Made by a program: the position numbers and the translations under genes
Source of the DNA: Flavisolibacter sp.
Lineage (GTDB): Bacteria; Bacteroidota; Bacteroidia; Chitinophagales; Chitinophagaceae
Assembly: GCA_013695175.1 (NCBI GenBank)
Contig: JACDAZ010000220.1
Span: 1 to 19,950 of the forward strand
Direction of reading: 5' to 3'
Length of the DNA: 19,950 bases
Part shown: in pieces, positions 8,782 through 15,771 of the stretch
Numbering within the stretch: position 1 is the stretch's first letter
How the letters are laid out: each line of letters opens with the position of its first letter
The notes under the pieces: model-generated
What the model saw: the letters and a program-made list of their open reading frames with translations, nothing else
Database searches by the model: none
Told to the model about the DNA's origin: nothing

Positions 8782-9567
8782 ATGAAAAGTAAAGCACATT
8801 TAAAATCGCACCCCATACACCCCATGCTAATACCTTTTCCTCTTGCATTGTTCACAGCCACAGTTCTCTTTGATATAGCAGCTATAATATTTAACAAAGA
8901 AGCTCTTGCAACTACTGCATATTATATTCAAATAGTTGGTGTTGCTTTTGCCCTTATTGCTGCTGTACCTGGAATTATTGATTATATATATACTGTTCCC
9001 CCGGATAGTTCTGCAAAAAAACGTGCAGGAAAACACGGAATATTAAACACTATTACAGTTATTATTTTTTTAGTGGTTTGGTTTTATAAAAGAGGAGAAT
9101 CTCCTTCTGCCTATATTTTTATTGCTGCAGAATTACTTGGCTTTGTATTAATATCTGTTGCTGGCTGGATGGGTGGAACTTTAGTATACAGGAACCATAT
9201 TGGAGTATATAACCGATACGGTAATAGTGGTAAATGGAAAGAGCAATATTTTGATTCTTCAGATAAAACTTTATTGGTAGCATCAGTTAATGAATTGCAG
9301 GAAAATCAAATGAAACTCCTGCACATAAAAGATAAAAGGATTGTTTTAGCAAAAACAGAAAATAAATATGTAGCCTTTGATGACAGGTGTACACATAAAG
9401 GAGGATCATTAGCGGGAGGCAGCATCATGTGTGGTACTGTACAATGTCCGTGGCACGGAAGCCAGTTTAATGTATTTAATGGTTATGTAACAGCAGGACC
9501 TGCAAATGAAAAAATTAATATCTATACTCTAACAGAACAAGATGGAAATATCTATTTGGTTTTATAA
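8782..9567 (+). CDS. DUF2231 membrane domain fused to a Rieske [2Fe-2S] domain
   Basis: A 261-aa fusion. Residues 1-135 form a DUF2231-type membrane domain: the HPIHPMLIPFPLALF signature (H10, H13) and four spans at about 16-38, 45-70, 88-102 and 109-132. Residues about 160-261 form a Rieske ferredoxin domain with both cluster-binding boxes, CTH (C203, H205) and CPWHG (C222, H225). The second box is followed by the usual SQFNVFNGYVTAGPA loop. There is no catalytic oxygenase domain, so it is an electron carrier tethered to the cytoplasmic membrane rather than an oxygenase. DUF2231-Rieske fusions occur in other bacteria, and the partner is generally unknown. Its closeness to a desaturase and a thioredoxin suggests a redox role (inference). 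The intergenic region of 78 bp is shared with thioredoxin. Confidence 0.92.
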   Translation: MKSKAHLKSHPIHPMLIPFPLALFTATVLFDIAAIIFNKEALATTAYYIQIVGVAFALIAAVPGIIDYIYTVPPDSSAKKRAGKHGILNTITVIIFLVVWFYKRGESPSAYIFIAAELLGFVLISVAGWMGGTLVYRNHIGVYNRYGNSGKWKEQYFDSSDKTLLVASVNELQENQMKLLHIKDKRIVLAKTENKYVAFDDRCTHKGGSLAGGSIMCGTVQCPWHGSQFNVFNGYVTAGPANEKINIYTLTEQDGNIYLVL

Positions 9568-9854
9568 ATTATCATTGCTTCAAACATGCAGGAAAAAATA
9601 TTGGGTTATAATGAGTTGATCCTGCACGTATTAGCTTCATCATCGTAGTTTTTCTATTGCATACCCATTTTTCGCAGAGTATATTTGTCGCAGATTAATA
9701 ATATACGTACCCGGTATTGAAAAGCCTAAACAAGTCAACCCGCCGGTGTTACATGTATACCAACTTCAATATTCTCCTGAAAAATCTCTTCCTGATCTTA
9801 TGATAAAATAAACCACTTAATCCATTCCCTAAGGGTAGGCATTGTTTCACCTAA
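9568..9854. other. Intergenic region ahead of the lytic transglycosylase gene
   Basis: 287 bp without a convincing gene. It holds a 7-bp inverted repeat, TGCAGGA (9587-9593) with TCCTGCA (9620-9626), whose loop is 26 nt and which has no T tract. It also holds a promoter-like pair at 9656-9687. A 40-codon open stretch on the minus strand lacks a start codon. Confidence 0.5.
9656..9687 (+). promoter_or_regulatory. Putative Bacteroidota sigma-ABfr promoter
   Basis: ATTG (9656-9659), a 20-nt spacer and TATATTTG (9680-9687) fit the Bacteroidota primary-sigma consensus of a -33 TTTG/TTG and a -7 TAnnTTTG. Transcription would start near 9692 and give the lytic transglycosylase gene a leader of about 160 nt. 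Confidence 0.5.
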
Positions 9855-10769
9855 ATGAAAACGATGACCACTAAAAATTTTATCCGTACAGGTTTACTGT
9901 GCAATGGTTTATTAATTATTTTAACCACTAACGCAAGAAACTTTACAAATCCTGAAGAAAACTTACCTGTAAAGTTGATTGTACATCAGCAAAATCCGGT
10001 TCATGATTCTCTTTTAATACCATCAGAAAAAGAAGATTCTTGTGAAATAATTGAAGAAGAATTTATTGAGTTACAAATACCTGAAGTTCCCTTAAATAAA
10101 CTGGCTGTAACTTATATAGCCAATTATATGGTGGTAAACCAGGAAAGCCTGGATAAGATCAGAACAACCTGCAAAAGTCATTTTAAAATCATTGAAACCA
10201 TTTTATCAAAACATCAGCTGCCATTGGAAATGAAATATCTGGCGGTGATAGAATCTAAATTAAAATCTAATGCAGTCTCACATGCGGGTGCTGCGGGTCC
10301 GTGGCAAATAATGCCAGCTACTGCAAGGTATCTTGGATTAAAAGTAACATCGGGTAATGATGAAAGAAAAAATCTCCATAAGAGTACGCAAGCTGCTGCA
10401 AAATATTTGAAAGAGCTATATAATATGTATGAAGACTGGCTTTTAGTAATAGCGGCTTATAATGCAGGACCTGGTAATGTAAATAAAGCCATTAAAAAAA
10501 CTGGCAGTAAAAATTTCTGGGCTTTACAATATAATTTACCTGCAGAAACCAGGAATCATGTAAAAAGATTTATTGGTGCCCATTACTTTTTTGAAGAAAC
10601 AGGAAGTGAAACAACCCTTACAAAAGCAGAAAGAATAAAATATGAACAAAAATTAGCGGTGTATTCACAGGAAATAGCTGTCCGAAAAAATATAGAAAAT
10701 TCTTCTGAGCCGTTGCAACCTATTATTACAACTGATGTTCATGCCATAACAGTTGCTGATAAAAAATAA
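9855..10769 (+). CDS. Lytic transglycosylase, SLT/MltD-like
   Basis: A 304-aa exported murein hydrolase that cleaves MurNAc-GlcNAc bonds in peptidoglycan with formation of 1,6-anhydro ends. The N-terminus has a hydrophobic signal segment (about residues 10-27) without a proper lipobox, so it is probably periplasmic and soluble. The SLT domain spans about 115-245: the catalytic Glu is E133 in AVIESKLKSNAVSH, followed by the hallmark GAAGPWQIMPATA (145-157) and AAYNAGPGNV (200-209). No LysM repeats follow, unlike E. coli MltD; the C-terminal 60 residues are polar and probably flexible. An acidic linker (EKEDSCEIIEEEF) lies between the signal and the domain. An alternative ATG three codons in (9864) is equally possible. 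Confidence 0.93.
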   Translation: MKTMTTKNFIRTGLLCNGLLIILTTNARNFTNPEENLPVKLIVHQQNPVHDSLLIPSEKEDSCEIIEEEFIELQIPEVPLNKLAVTYIANYMVVNQESLDKIRTTCKSHFKIIETILSKHQLPLEMKYLAVIESKLKSNAVSHAGAAGPWQIMPATARYLGLKVTSGNDERKNLHKSTQAAAKYLKELYNMYEDWLLVIAAYNAGPGNVNKAIKKTGSKNFWALQYNLPAETRNHVKRFIGAHYFFEETGSETTLTKAERIKYEQKLAVYSQEIAVRKNIENSSEPLQPIITTDVHAITVADKK

Positions 10770-10797
10770 TTCCTCCTTGTTTGCATTGCCTTTAATT

Positions 10798-10826
10798 TTA
10801 GTTCATGATTAATCATCATGAACTAA
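10798..10826. repeat. 12-bp perfect inverted repeat over the start codon of the 133-aa gene
   Basis: TTAGTTCATGAT (10798-10809) is repeated inverted as ATCATGAACTAA (10815-10826), with the 5-nt spacer TAATC. The ATG of the downstream gene (10805-10807) lies inside the left arm. As RNA this makes a 12-bp hairpin that would hide the start codon; as DNA it could be a dimeric operator. No T tract follows, so it is not a terminator. Confidence 0.8.
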
Positions 10827-11206
10827 GATTAGGCAACTTTCTTCTACAAAAAATTAATAACAGGATCAGTACTGTGTTATGCAATTTCAAACATTTTGAA
10901 ATGTGTGAACGTGGTGAAACAAAAGACTTGTTTCCTGTTGTTTTAAAACCCGAAATTTTTTTAAAATGCAGCTTTATTGAAAATAAAGAATATGCATTAT
11001 TGCCCCATGCAAAAGAATTTTACTTGCCCCTTCCCCTACAGGGAAAAGAAGACAACAGGATCTATGGCTATATGAAATCAAATGGTGAAAGTTTTTGCAG
11101 GGCATCTGTAAATAATCTGATATGCAGCAATAATTTCTTTCACCTGCATCAATTACAAAATTTGCATTTTTTTCTTACAGGTAAAGAATTAGAATTTAAA
11201 CCATAG
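10805..11206 (+). CDS. Hypothetical protein of the Bacteroidota 'ELRxGN ... LHQLQNL' family
   Basis: A 133-aa protein whose two ends recall a family of small hypothetical proteins common in Bacteroidota genomes and their phages or mobile elements. The N-terminus is MINHHELRLGNFLLQ (compare ELRIGN). The middle part FPVVLKPEIFLKCSFIE matches the family's 'PIPLTPEILEKCGF' element, and the end is HLHQLQNLHFFLTGKELEF (compare YVHQLQNLYFALTGEEL). These comparisons are from memory. The function of the family is unknown. The start is fixed by the MINHHELRLGN match, although the ATG lies within an inverted repeat. The aldo/keto reductase starts 4 bp after the stop, so the two are co-transcribed. The usual hydrophobic patterning is intact and I see no disruption. 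Confidence 0.78.
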   Translation: MINHHELRLGNFLLQKINNRISTVLCNFKHFEMCERGETKDLFPVVLKPEIFLKCSFIENKEYALLPHAKEFYLPLPLQGKEDNRIYGYMKSNGESFCRASVNNLICSNNFFHLHQLQNLHFFLTGKELEFKP

Positions 11207-11210
11207 GTAA

Positions 11211-12098
11211 ATGCAATACGCACAATTAGGAACTTCTGATTTATACGTTAGCCGCATTGGATTTGGATGCATGTCATTACATGATGATAAGAACATTTCA
11301 CTCATTGAAAATGCAATAGAAGAAGGTGTAAATTTTTTTGACACTTCTGATCTTTATGATAAGGGATTAAACGAATCTTTAGTTGGTAAAGCAATAAAAA
11401 ATAAAAGAGAAAAGATTATTCTTTCCACTAAAGTTGGAAATATCTGGAGACCTGATGGAAGCGGCTGGGACTGGAAACCTTCTAAAAAATATATATTAAA
11501 AGCTGTAGACGAAAGCCTGAGCAGGCTATCAACAAATTTTATTGACCTTTATCAATTACATGGTGGTACTATAGAAGATCCTATTGATGAAATTATTGAA
11601 GCATTCGAAAAGTTAAAAACATCAGGAAAAATCAGGTATTACGGGCTATCATCTATAAGACCAAATGTTGTAAGGGAATACGTAAAGAGATCAAATATTA
11701 CCAGCCTGATGACACAATATAGTTTCTTAGACAGAAGACCGGAAGAAAGTATATTTCCTTTAGTCGAAGCCAATAAAATTGGAGTATTAGCCAGGGGAAG
11801 CGTTGCCCAGGGGTTATTAATAGATAAACCTGCAAAACCATATTTAGACTACAGCAAACACGAAGTAGTTAAAATTCAACAAAAAATTTTATCTCAAAAT
11901 TCAGACAAAACGCCAATCGCGAAAGCTTTAAACTTTGTACTTCAAAATACTGCTGTAACTTCTGCCGTTGCAGGCATAAGAACAAAATACCAATTGAAAG
12001 ATTTAATTTCCATTTTTAATAACCCTGCTTTTACTGTAGAAGATCTGCAAGAATTAACAGATATTGTTCCGTTAAATAAATATAAAGAGCAAAGGTAA
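11211..12098 (+). CDS. Aldo/keto reductase
   Basis: A 295-aa (beta/alpha)8-barrel NADPH-dependent oxidoreductase of the AKR family, acting on carbonyl compounds in the cytosol. The catalytic tetrad is visible: D44 and Y49 in FFDTSDLYDKG, K74 in LSTKVG and H117 in YQLHGG. The C-terminal cofactor region has the expected GVLARGSVAQGLL strand-loop and the VTSAVAGIRTKYQLKDL segment, which contacts the NADPH phosphate in relatives. The N-terminus MQYAQLGTSDLYVSRIGFGCM is the standard beginning of AKR subgroups acting on sugars or aldehydes; the physiological substrate cannot be told. It follows the 133-aa gene by 4 bp and probably depends on that gene's promoter and translation. Confidence 0.94.
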   Translation: MQYAQLGTSDLYVSRIGFGCMSLHDDKNISLIENAIEEGVNFFDTSDLYDKGLNESLVGKAIKNKREKIILSTKVGNIWRPDGSGWDWKPSKKYILKAVDESLSRLSTNFIDLYQLHGGTIEDPIDEIIEAFEKLKTSGKIRYYGLSSIRPNVVREYVKRSNITSLMTQYSFLDRRPEESIFPLVEANKIGVLARGSVAQGLLIDKPAKPYLDYSKHEVVKIQQKILSQNSDKTPIAKALNFVLQNTAVTSAVAGIRTKYQLKDLISIFNNPAFTVEDLQELTDIVPLNKYKEQR

Positions 12099-12105
12099 TT
12101 TCTCC

Positions 12106-12546
12106 TTAATAACCTGGATAATAACGCTGGCCCATAACGATTAAATTAGCCCTGCCTTGCAGAATACTTCCCATACTTCTATATCTGAAAGTTATTTTAT
12201 TTATGTACCTGCCATCCCTGGCTATTTCAATAATTTTGCTTGTTTCTCCCGCTTTAATTACTTCATCTATAGCAGGCGAAAGCTTATCGCCATTCTGAAA
12301 CAAAATCACCAGGTCATTAAGTCTTATGTCCTTGTCTTCTACTTTAAAGCGTATAGCAGTAAACATATTTCGACTTCTAACTTCTATTTCGTCTTTATCA
12401 CGAATAAAATTCACCTTCCGTTCTGACAGGAGTTCCCAGCCTTCTTCCAAACCTACACTACGTCTTGTAGCACATGAAAAAGAGGTAACAGCAATGAATA
12501 CAAGCAGAAGGGATTTAAAAATCGTAGAATTTATAATCATGATCAA
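12106..12546 (-). CDS. Small lipoprotein with beta-sandwich domain (DUF2541-like)
   Basis: A 146-aa protein with a hydrophobic signal (about residues 10-24) ending in SFSC, giving a probable lipidated Cys25; the lipobox is not canonical at -3 (Phe). The mature domain has the pattern 'W.LLSERKVNFIRDKDEIEV...F.AIRFKVEDKDIRLNDLVILFQNGD...AGETSKIIEI...GRYINKITFRYRS', which resembles the all-beta domain of DUF2541-type exported proteins. That assignment is from pattern memory and is moderate. Converging with the aldo/keto reductase gene (7-bp gap) and divergent from the PAP2 gene. An ATG two codons later is equally plausible. Function unknown; probably in the cell envelope. Confidence 0.72.
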   Translation of the reverse strand: MIMIINSTIFKSLLLVFIAVTSFSCATRRSVGLEEGWELLSERKVNFIRDKDEIEVRSRNMFTAIRFKVEDKDIRLNDLVILFQNGDKLSPAIDEVIKAGETSKIIEIARDGRYINKITFRYRSMGSILQGRANLIVMGQRYYPGY

Positions 12547-12651
12547 AGTTTACAATTTTTCTTCAAACTTTTGGTTCTACTTCTTAATTGATTAAAAAAC
12601 AAAAAATGAACCTGCTAAACCAATGGCATAATGGTTGCAGCAGGAGAAGCT

Positions 12652-13536
12652 ATGAAGCATATCTTATTTTATATTTCTGCATTTGTATTATGTTTTTCGG
12701 CTTCAGCTCAATTTACTGATACATCTGTAATTATTCAGCAATATTCAGAACCTTTCTCAAAATTAGCCATCCCCGGTGTAGACAGATCCGTTCCTGTTTA
12801 TATATTAAAACCTTCTGTAGATATACCATTAACTGCTATAGGTGCAGGATGGTCAGCATATGCATTTTCAAAAATCTACAGTAAAGACCCAATCCCGGAA
12901 GCAGATATTCTGGCTTTAAGTAAGTCAGATATAAATAGTTTTGACAGGTGGGGTGCAGATGTCTATGGTGAAAATGCAGCCGCTACAAGTGATCTTTTCT
13001 TTTATGGTTCCATTCCTCTACCGTTAATACTTATGTTTGATAAACATATAAGGAAAGATGCAGGAAAGATTGGATTTTTATACCTGCAAGCCATGTCAGT
13101 TACCGGTTTACTTTATACAGGTTCTACATATCTTACCAACAGGTACAGACCTCAAACCTACAATGAAGATCTTCCCTTAGATCAAAGGACAAGAGGAGGA
13201 AATAAAAATTCATTTTTTGCCGGTCACGTTGCTTTAGTGGGCACAGCAACTTTTTTTACTGCAAAAGTTTTTTCTGATTATCATCCCGGCTCTCCTCTGA
13301 ATTATGTCTTTTATGGTGCTGCTATTGCATCAACTGGCGCTACAGCATATTTACGTCACAAAGGTGGTAAGCATTTTCCTTCAGATATAGCTGTTGGTTT
13401 AGCAGTGGGCACTTTATCAGGTATACTGGTACCACACCTTCATAAAAATAAAATTGATGAACCCCGGCTTTCGTTTCAACCTTATTTTGACCATAGCCTG
13501 GGGCAAGGAATTAAGATAGCATATCGAATAAAATAA
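12652..13536 (+). CDS. PAP2 superfamily phosphatase-like membrane protein, divergent active site
   Basis: A 294-aa exported or membrane protein of the PAP2/phosphatidic acid phosphatase superfamily. Signal peptide residues 1-20 (ending SASAQ). PAP2 motifs, in order: RP of motif 1 at R166-P167 (but the motif's Lys position, 159, is Thr); motif 2 as SFFAGH with H192 (Ala in place of the usual Ser of PSGH); motif 3 as R235-x5-H241-x3-D245 in LRHKGGKHFPSD. The catalytic His pair and Asp are kept; one phosphate-binding Lys and one Ser are not. Hydrophobic spans at about 57-75, 120-130, 140-160, 190-205 and 215-233. The start at 12652 is supported by an AGGAG Shine-Dalgarno (12642-12646), unusual in this window, and by the signal peptide; an in-frame ATG at 12631 would add seven residues. 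Confidence 0.85.
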   Translation: MKHILFYISAFVLCFSASAQFTDTSVIIQQYSEPFSKLAIPGVDRSVPVYILKPSVDIPLTAIGAGWSAYAFSKIYSKDPIPEADILALSKSDINSFDRWGADVYGENAAATSDLFFYGSIPLPLILMFDKHIRKDAGKIGFLYLQAMSVTGLLYTGSTYLTNRYRPQTYNEDLPLDQRTRGGNKNSFFAGHVALVGTATFFTAKVFSDYHPGSPLNYVFYGAAIASTGATAYLRHKGGKHFPSDIAVGLAVGTLSGILVPHLHKNKIDEPRLSFQPYFDHSLGQGIKIAYRIK

Positions 13537-13580
13537 TGTTTTAGAAGATCAAAATCTATCTTCTCTCTGTTACTTTGTGT

Positions 13581-14744
13581 ATGGATGAAACTTTTAATGC
13601 AGATCGTAAAAAAGCACGCATTGTAACATCATCATTTTTCATCCTGGCCGGTATACTTTCAGCCACCTGGTCTTCACGCATTCCTGATGTACAACAAAGT
13701 TTTGGATTGAATGATCAACTGTGGGGTACTGTTTTATTCTCACTACCGGCAGGATTAATAACCGGTTTGGCATTAGCCAGCTGGCTATCCAGCCGTTTTG
13801 GAACTGCAATTATAATGATCGGCGGTTGTATAATCAGTTCCATAATATTAGCAGTAACCGGATATTTGAGTTCAATATTTTTTTTAGTTATTTTTTTATT
13901 TCTTATTGGTTTTACCCGGACCATTTTCAACATTGCAGTAAACACAGATGCAGTCATAGTTCAGAAAATGTATGATAAACCTATTATTTCGATGTTTCAT
14001 GGTTTGTGGAGCCTTGCTTGTTTTTTTGCAGCAGGTATAAGCACAATAATGATCATAAATGGAATAGCTCCCGCACTTCATTTTACCATAGTAGCTATGG
14101 CCTGCATCAGCATCGTATTTATTTTAAAATATAAAATAAAAACAAATGAAAAGATTAGCAGTGAAAAAAAACCCTTTTTTGTAAAACCGGATAAATACCT
14201 CCTTGTACTAGGCATAATTGCATTTTGCACAATGCTTTGTGAAAGCACAATGTTTGACTGGAGTGTAAATTATTTTGATAGAATTGTAAAAGCAGATAAA
14301 GGTTTAATAACTATGGGATATACTTCCTTTATAATAACAATGGCATTAGGCAGACTAATTGGTGACAGGTTTGTGAGAAGGTTTGGAGCCAGGAGATTAA
14401 TTATTATCAATGGATTTATAATAGTAACAGGTTTACTAATAGCTGTCATATTCCCTTTTTTAATACCTGCTGCATTTGGATTTCTATTAGTTGGATTAGG
14501 TGATTCTATAATTATTCCTGTTATTTATTCTTTATCTGCAAAAACTAAAACAATGCCTCCCAGTTATGCCATTACTTCTGTTACTATGATTGGATATGCT
14601 GGTTTTTTATTAGGCCCTGTTATTATTGGTACTGTTTCTGAAGCCTGGGGTATGCAATGGGCTTTTGTAATTGTAGCTTTAATATGTTTAGGTATTGCAG
14701 GCTTTGGTTTTTATTTAAAAAAATTTGAAAAAAATGACCTGTAA
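13581..14744 (+). CDS. Major facilitator superfamily transporter, YbjJ-like
   Basis: A 387-aa secondary transporter with about 12 membrane spans. The first span and loop, FFILAGILSATWSSRIPDVQ followed by WGTVLFSLPAGLITGLALASWLSSRFGT, resembles the E. coli YbjJ group of MFS permeases (motif-A-like loop SSRFGT). The second half repeats the pattern with GRLIGDRFVRRFGARRL (motif A of the C-terminal half). The central cytoplasmic loop (KYKIKTNEKISSEKKPFF) is Lys-rich, as usual. The ATG at 13581 (MDETFNADRKK) was taken as start; a TTG at 13575 could add two residues. The gene follows the PAP2 gene by 44 bp on the same strand and may be co-transcribed. Substrate unknown. Confidence 0.9.
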   Translation: MDETFNADRKKARIVTSSFFILAGILSATWSSRIPDVQQSFGLNDQLWGTVLFSLPAGLITGLALASWLSSRFGTAIIMIGGCIISSIILAVTGYLSSIFFLVIFLFLIGFTRTIFNIAVNTDAVIVQKMYDKPIISMFHGLWSLACFFAAGISTIMIINGIAPALHFTIVAMACISIVFILKYKIKTNEKISSEKKPFFVKPDKYLLVLGIIAFCTMLCESTMFDWSVNYFDRIVKADKGLITMGYTSFIITMALGRLIGDRFVRRFGARRLIIINGFIIVTGLLIAVIFPFLIPAAFGFLLVGLGDSIIIPVIYSLSAKTKTMPPSYAITSVTMIGYAGFLLGPVIIGTVSEAWGMQWAFVIVALICLGIAGFGFYLKKFEKNDL

Positions 14745-14793
14745 TGCTAAACCTGTTGTATCCAAAGCAATTGGTTAATATAAATTTTTACCG

Positions 14794-15567
14794 TTAAGAA
14801 TACACAATATCTAATTCCTTAATTTGCTTTTTATATTTTGCTGGAAGAATTACTTCCTTAATCAGCCACTCCATTTTTAGCTTTTTAAACAATTTATATA
14901 CAGGAATAATTGATGTCAGTATAGATTTTTTGTTTAGTCCAATTAATTTTTTTACAACTGCCGGACAAACCAGTTTTTGACCTTCTTTCAGCAAAAAAAA
15001 TCTATAAGAACCCAGGTGCTTTTTATATTGATTATATAAATCAATAGTGAAATTACTTTTTGCAAGATCATGCTCCATATGTTGATCCCGTATGAGTAAC
15101 CAGGATAAATAATTATCGGGTAAATCTATTAACATCATTCGTTTACCCATTCTGAAAAATACATTATACACTTCTTCCTTCTCTGCAGGAGTAAGCTTAC
15201 GTTCCAGCACTTCAAATGAAGCTATTGAATAATGAATCAGCATAAATAATACATCTCTATATGCCCAATCCGGAATTTTGCCACCTCTTGATTTTTCTAC
15301 ACCCTCATGAATCTTTGTTATTTTATCAATAGCATCAAAAGCCTTTTTATTTTCAAGAAAAACGATTTGCCTTGCATAACTTACTGTCGAAAACAAACGG
15401 CCAATTGGATCCGCAGGCAGCCGTCCTGTATAATAAAGCCAGTCAACAGCTTTATTCAGGGCAAATTCAGCTGAAGCTCCTGCAAAAATTAAAAGTATCG
15501 TATCACTCTTACCCCAGATTTTCCTTACTATAGAATCTTTATCAACAAAATATTCCATATTAAACAA
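14794..15567 (-). CDS. Oxygenase MpaB-like / DUF2236 family protein
   Basis: A 257-aa protein with the signature layout of the MpaB/latex-clearing-protein-related family (DUF2236, PF09995), in which characterised members are heme proteins. The N-terminal IWGKSDTILLIFAGASAEFALNKA parallels the family's 'VWGDPAVLLLAGGRALLLQLAHP'. Then come DPIGRLFSTVSYARQIVF, KIHEGVEKSRGG (the H-x-GV element, H about 90) and RDVLFMLIHYSIASFEVL, corresponding to the 'WVHATLVDSFL' helix with its His. The assignment rests on motif order. Whether heme is bound and what is oxidised cannot be seen. The last 80 residues are Lys-rich and less conserved. It converges on the MFS gene (49-bp gap) and is divergent from queA across a 226-bp gap that contains a structured element. 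Confidence 0.78.
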   Translation of the reverse strand: MFNMEYFVDKDSIVRKIWGKSDTILLIFAGASAEFALNKAVDWLYYTGRLPADPIGRLFSTVSYARQIVFLENKKAFDAIDKITKIHEGVEKSRGGKIPDWAYRDVLFMLIHYSIASFEVLERKLTPAEKEEVYNVFFRMGKRMMLIDLPDNYLSWLLIRDQHMEHDLAKSNFTIDLYNQYKKHLGSYRFFLLKEGQKLVCPAVVKKLIGLNKKSILTSIIPVYKLFKKLKMEWLIKEVILPAKYKKQIKELDIVYS

Positions 15568-15664
15568 AACTACTCCTTATGGTTTTTCCACCTTTGTTTA
15601 TAAGTTAATGAAGTGCAAATAACATATGGATTAAAAAATTCTGAGGCAGAAATATCAATTTGCT

Positions 15665-15672
15665 TACATTTG
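15665..15672 (+). promoter_or_regulatory. Putative -7 promoter element (queA leader)
   Basis: TACATTTG matches TAnnTTTG exactly and is followed by C, as is common in Bacteroidota promoters. No convincing -33 TTG is found 19-21 nt upstream. A transcript starting about 15676-15680 would begin just ahead of the structured segment. A near-inverted copy of ATTTGCAC-TTC lies at 15610-15620 on the minus strand, pointing towards the DUF2236 gene. Confidence 0.5.
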
Positions 15673-15675
15673 CAC

Positions 15676-15771
15676 ACTTCAAAAGCTTAATGACCTTTCC
15701 CGGTGCCGTAAGACCGTGGTTTGGATACATAGAACAACCCGCTTCTTTCGCTCTGGTTTGAGTCATAAAGC
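15676..15771 (+). ncRNA. Candidate structured leader RNA or small RNA upstream of queA
   Basis: A segment of about 52% G+C (15692-15762) within AT-rich flanks. The ends pair: GCTTAATGAC (15685-15694) with GTCATAAAGC (15762-15771), 9 of 10 positions paired. Inside is a hairpin formed by CC-CGGT (15699-15704) with ACCG-t-GG (15713-15719), loop GCCGTAAG. AACC at 15736-15739 can pair with either of two GGTTTG copies (15718 or 15755), offering two exclusive folds. A -7 element sits directly upstream and the queA start codon 22 nt downstream. There is no T-tract terminator at its end, so a leader is likelier than a free sRNA. It does not match any preQ1 aptamer or 6S pattern I know; it could be a known Bacteroidota RNA family I do not recognise. 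Confidence 0.45.

Noticed and set aside
9628..9760. A 40-codon open frame on the minus strand (ends in ...NGYAIEKLR then stop), reminiscent of a C-terminal secretion-domain end
   Set aside because: It has no start codon, is preceded by stops, and 40 open codons are not significant by chance; a neighbouring frame with another short open stretch would need a frameshift. It could be a gene remnant but the evidence is too thin.
12093..12115. Imperfect 7-of-8 bp hairpin between the convergent aldo/keto reductase and lipoprotein genes, as a terminator
   Set aside because: It contains a mismatch and has no T tract on either strand; it also overlaps the lipoprotein's C-terminal codons.
13570..13577. 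TTACTTTG as a -7 promoter element for the MFS gene
   Set aside because: It mismatches TAnnTTTG at position 2 and lies so close to the ATG (13581) that transcription would start after it.
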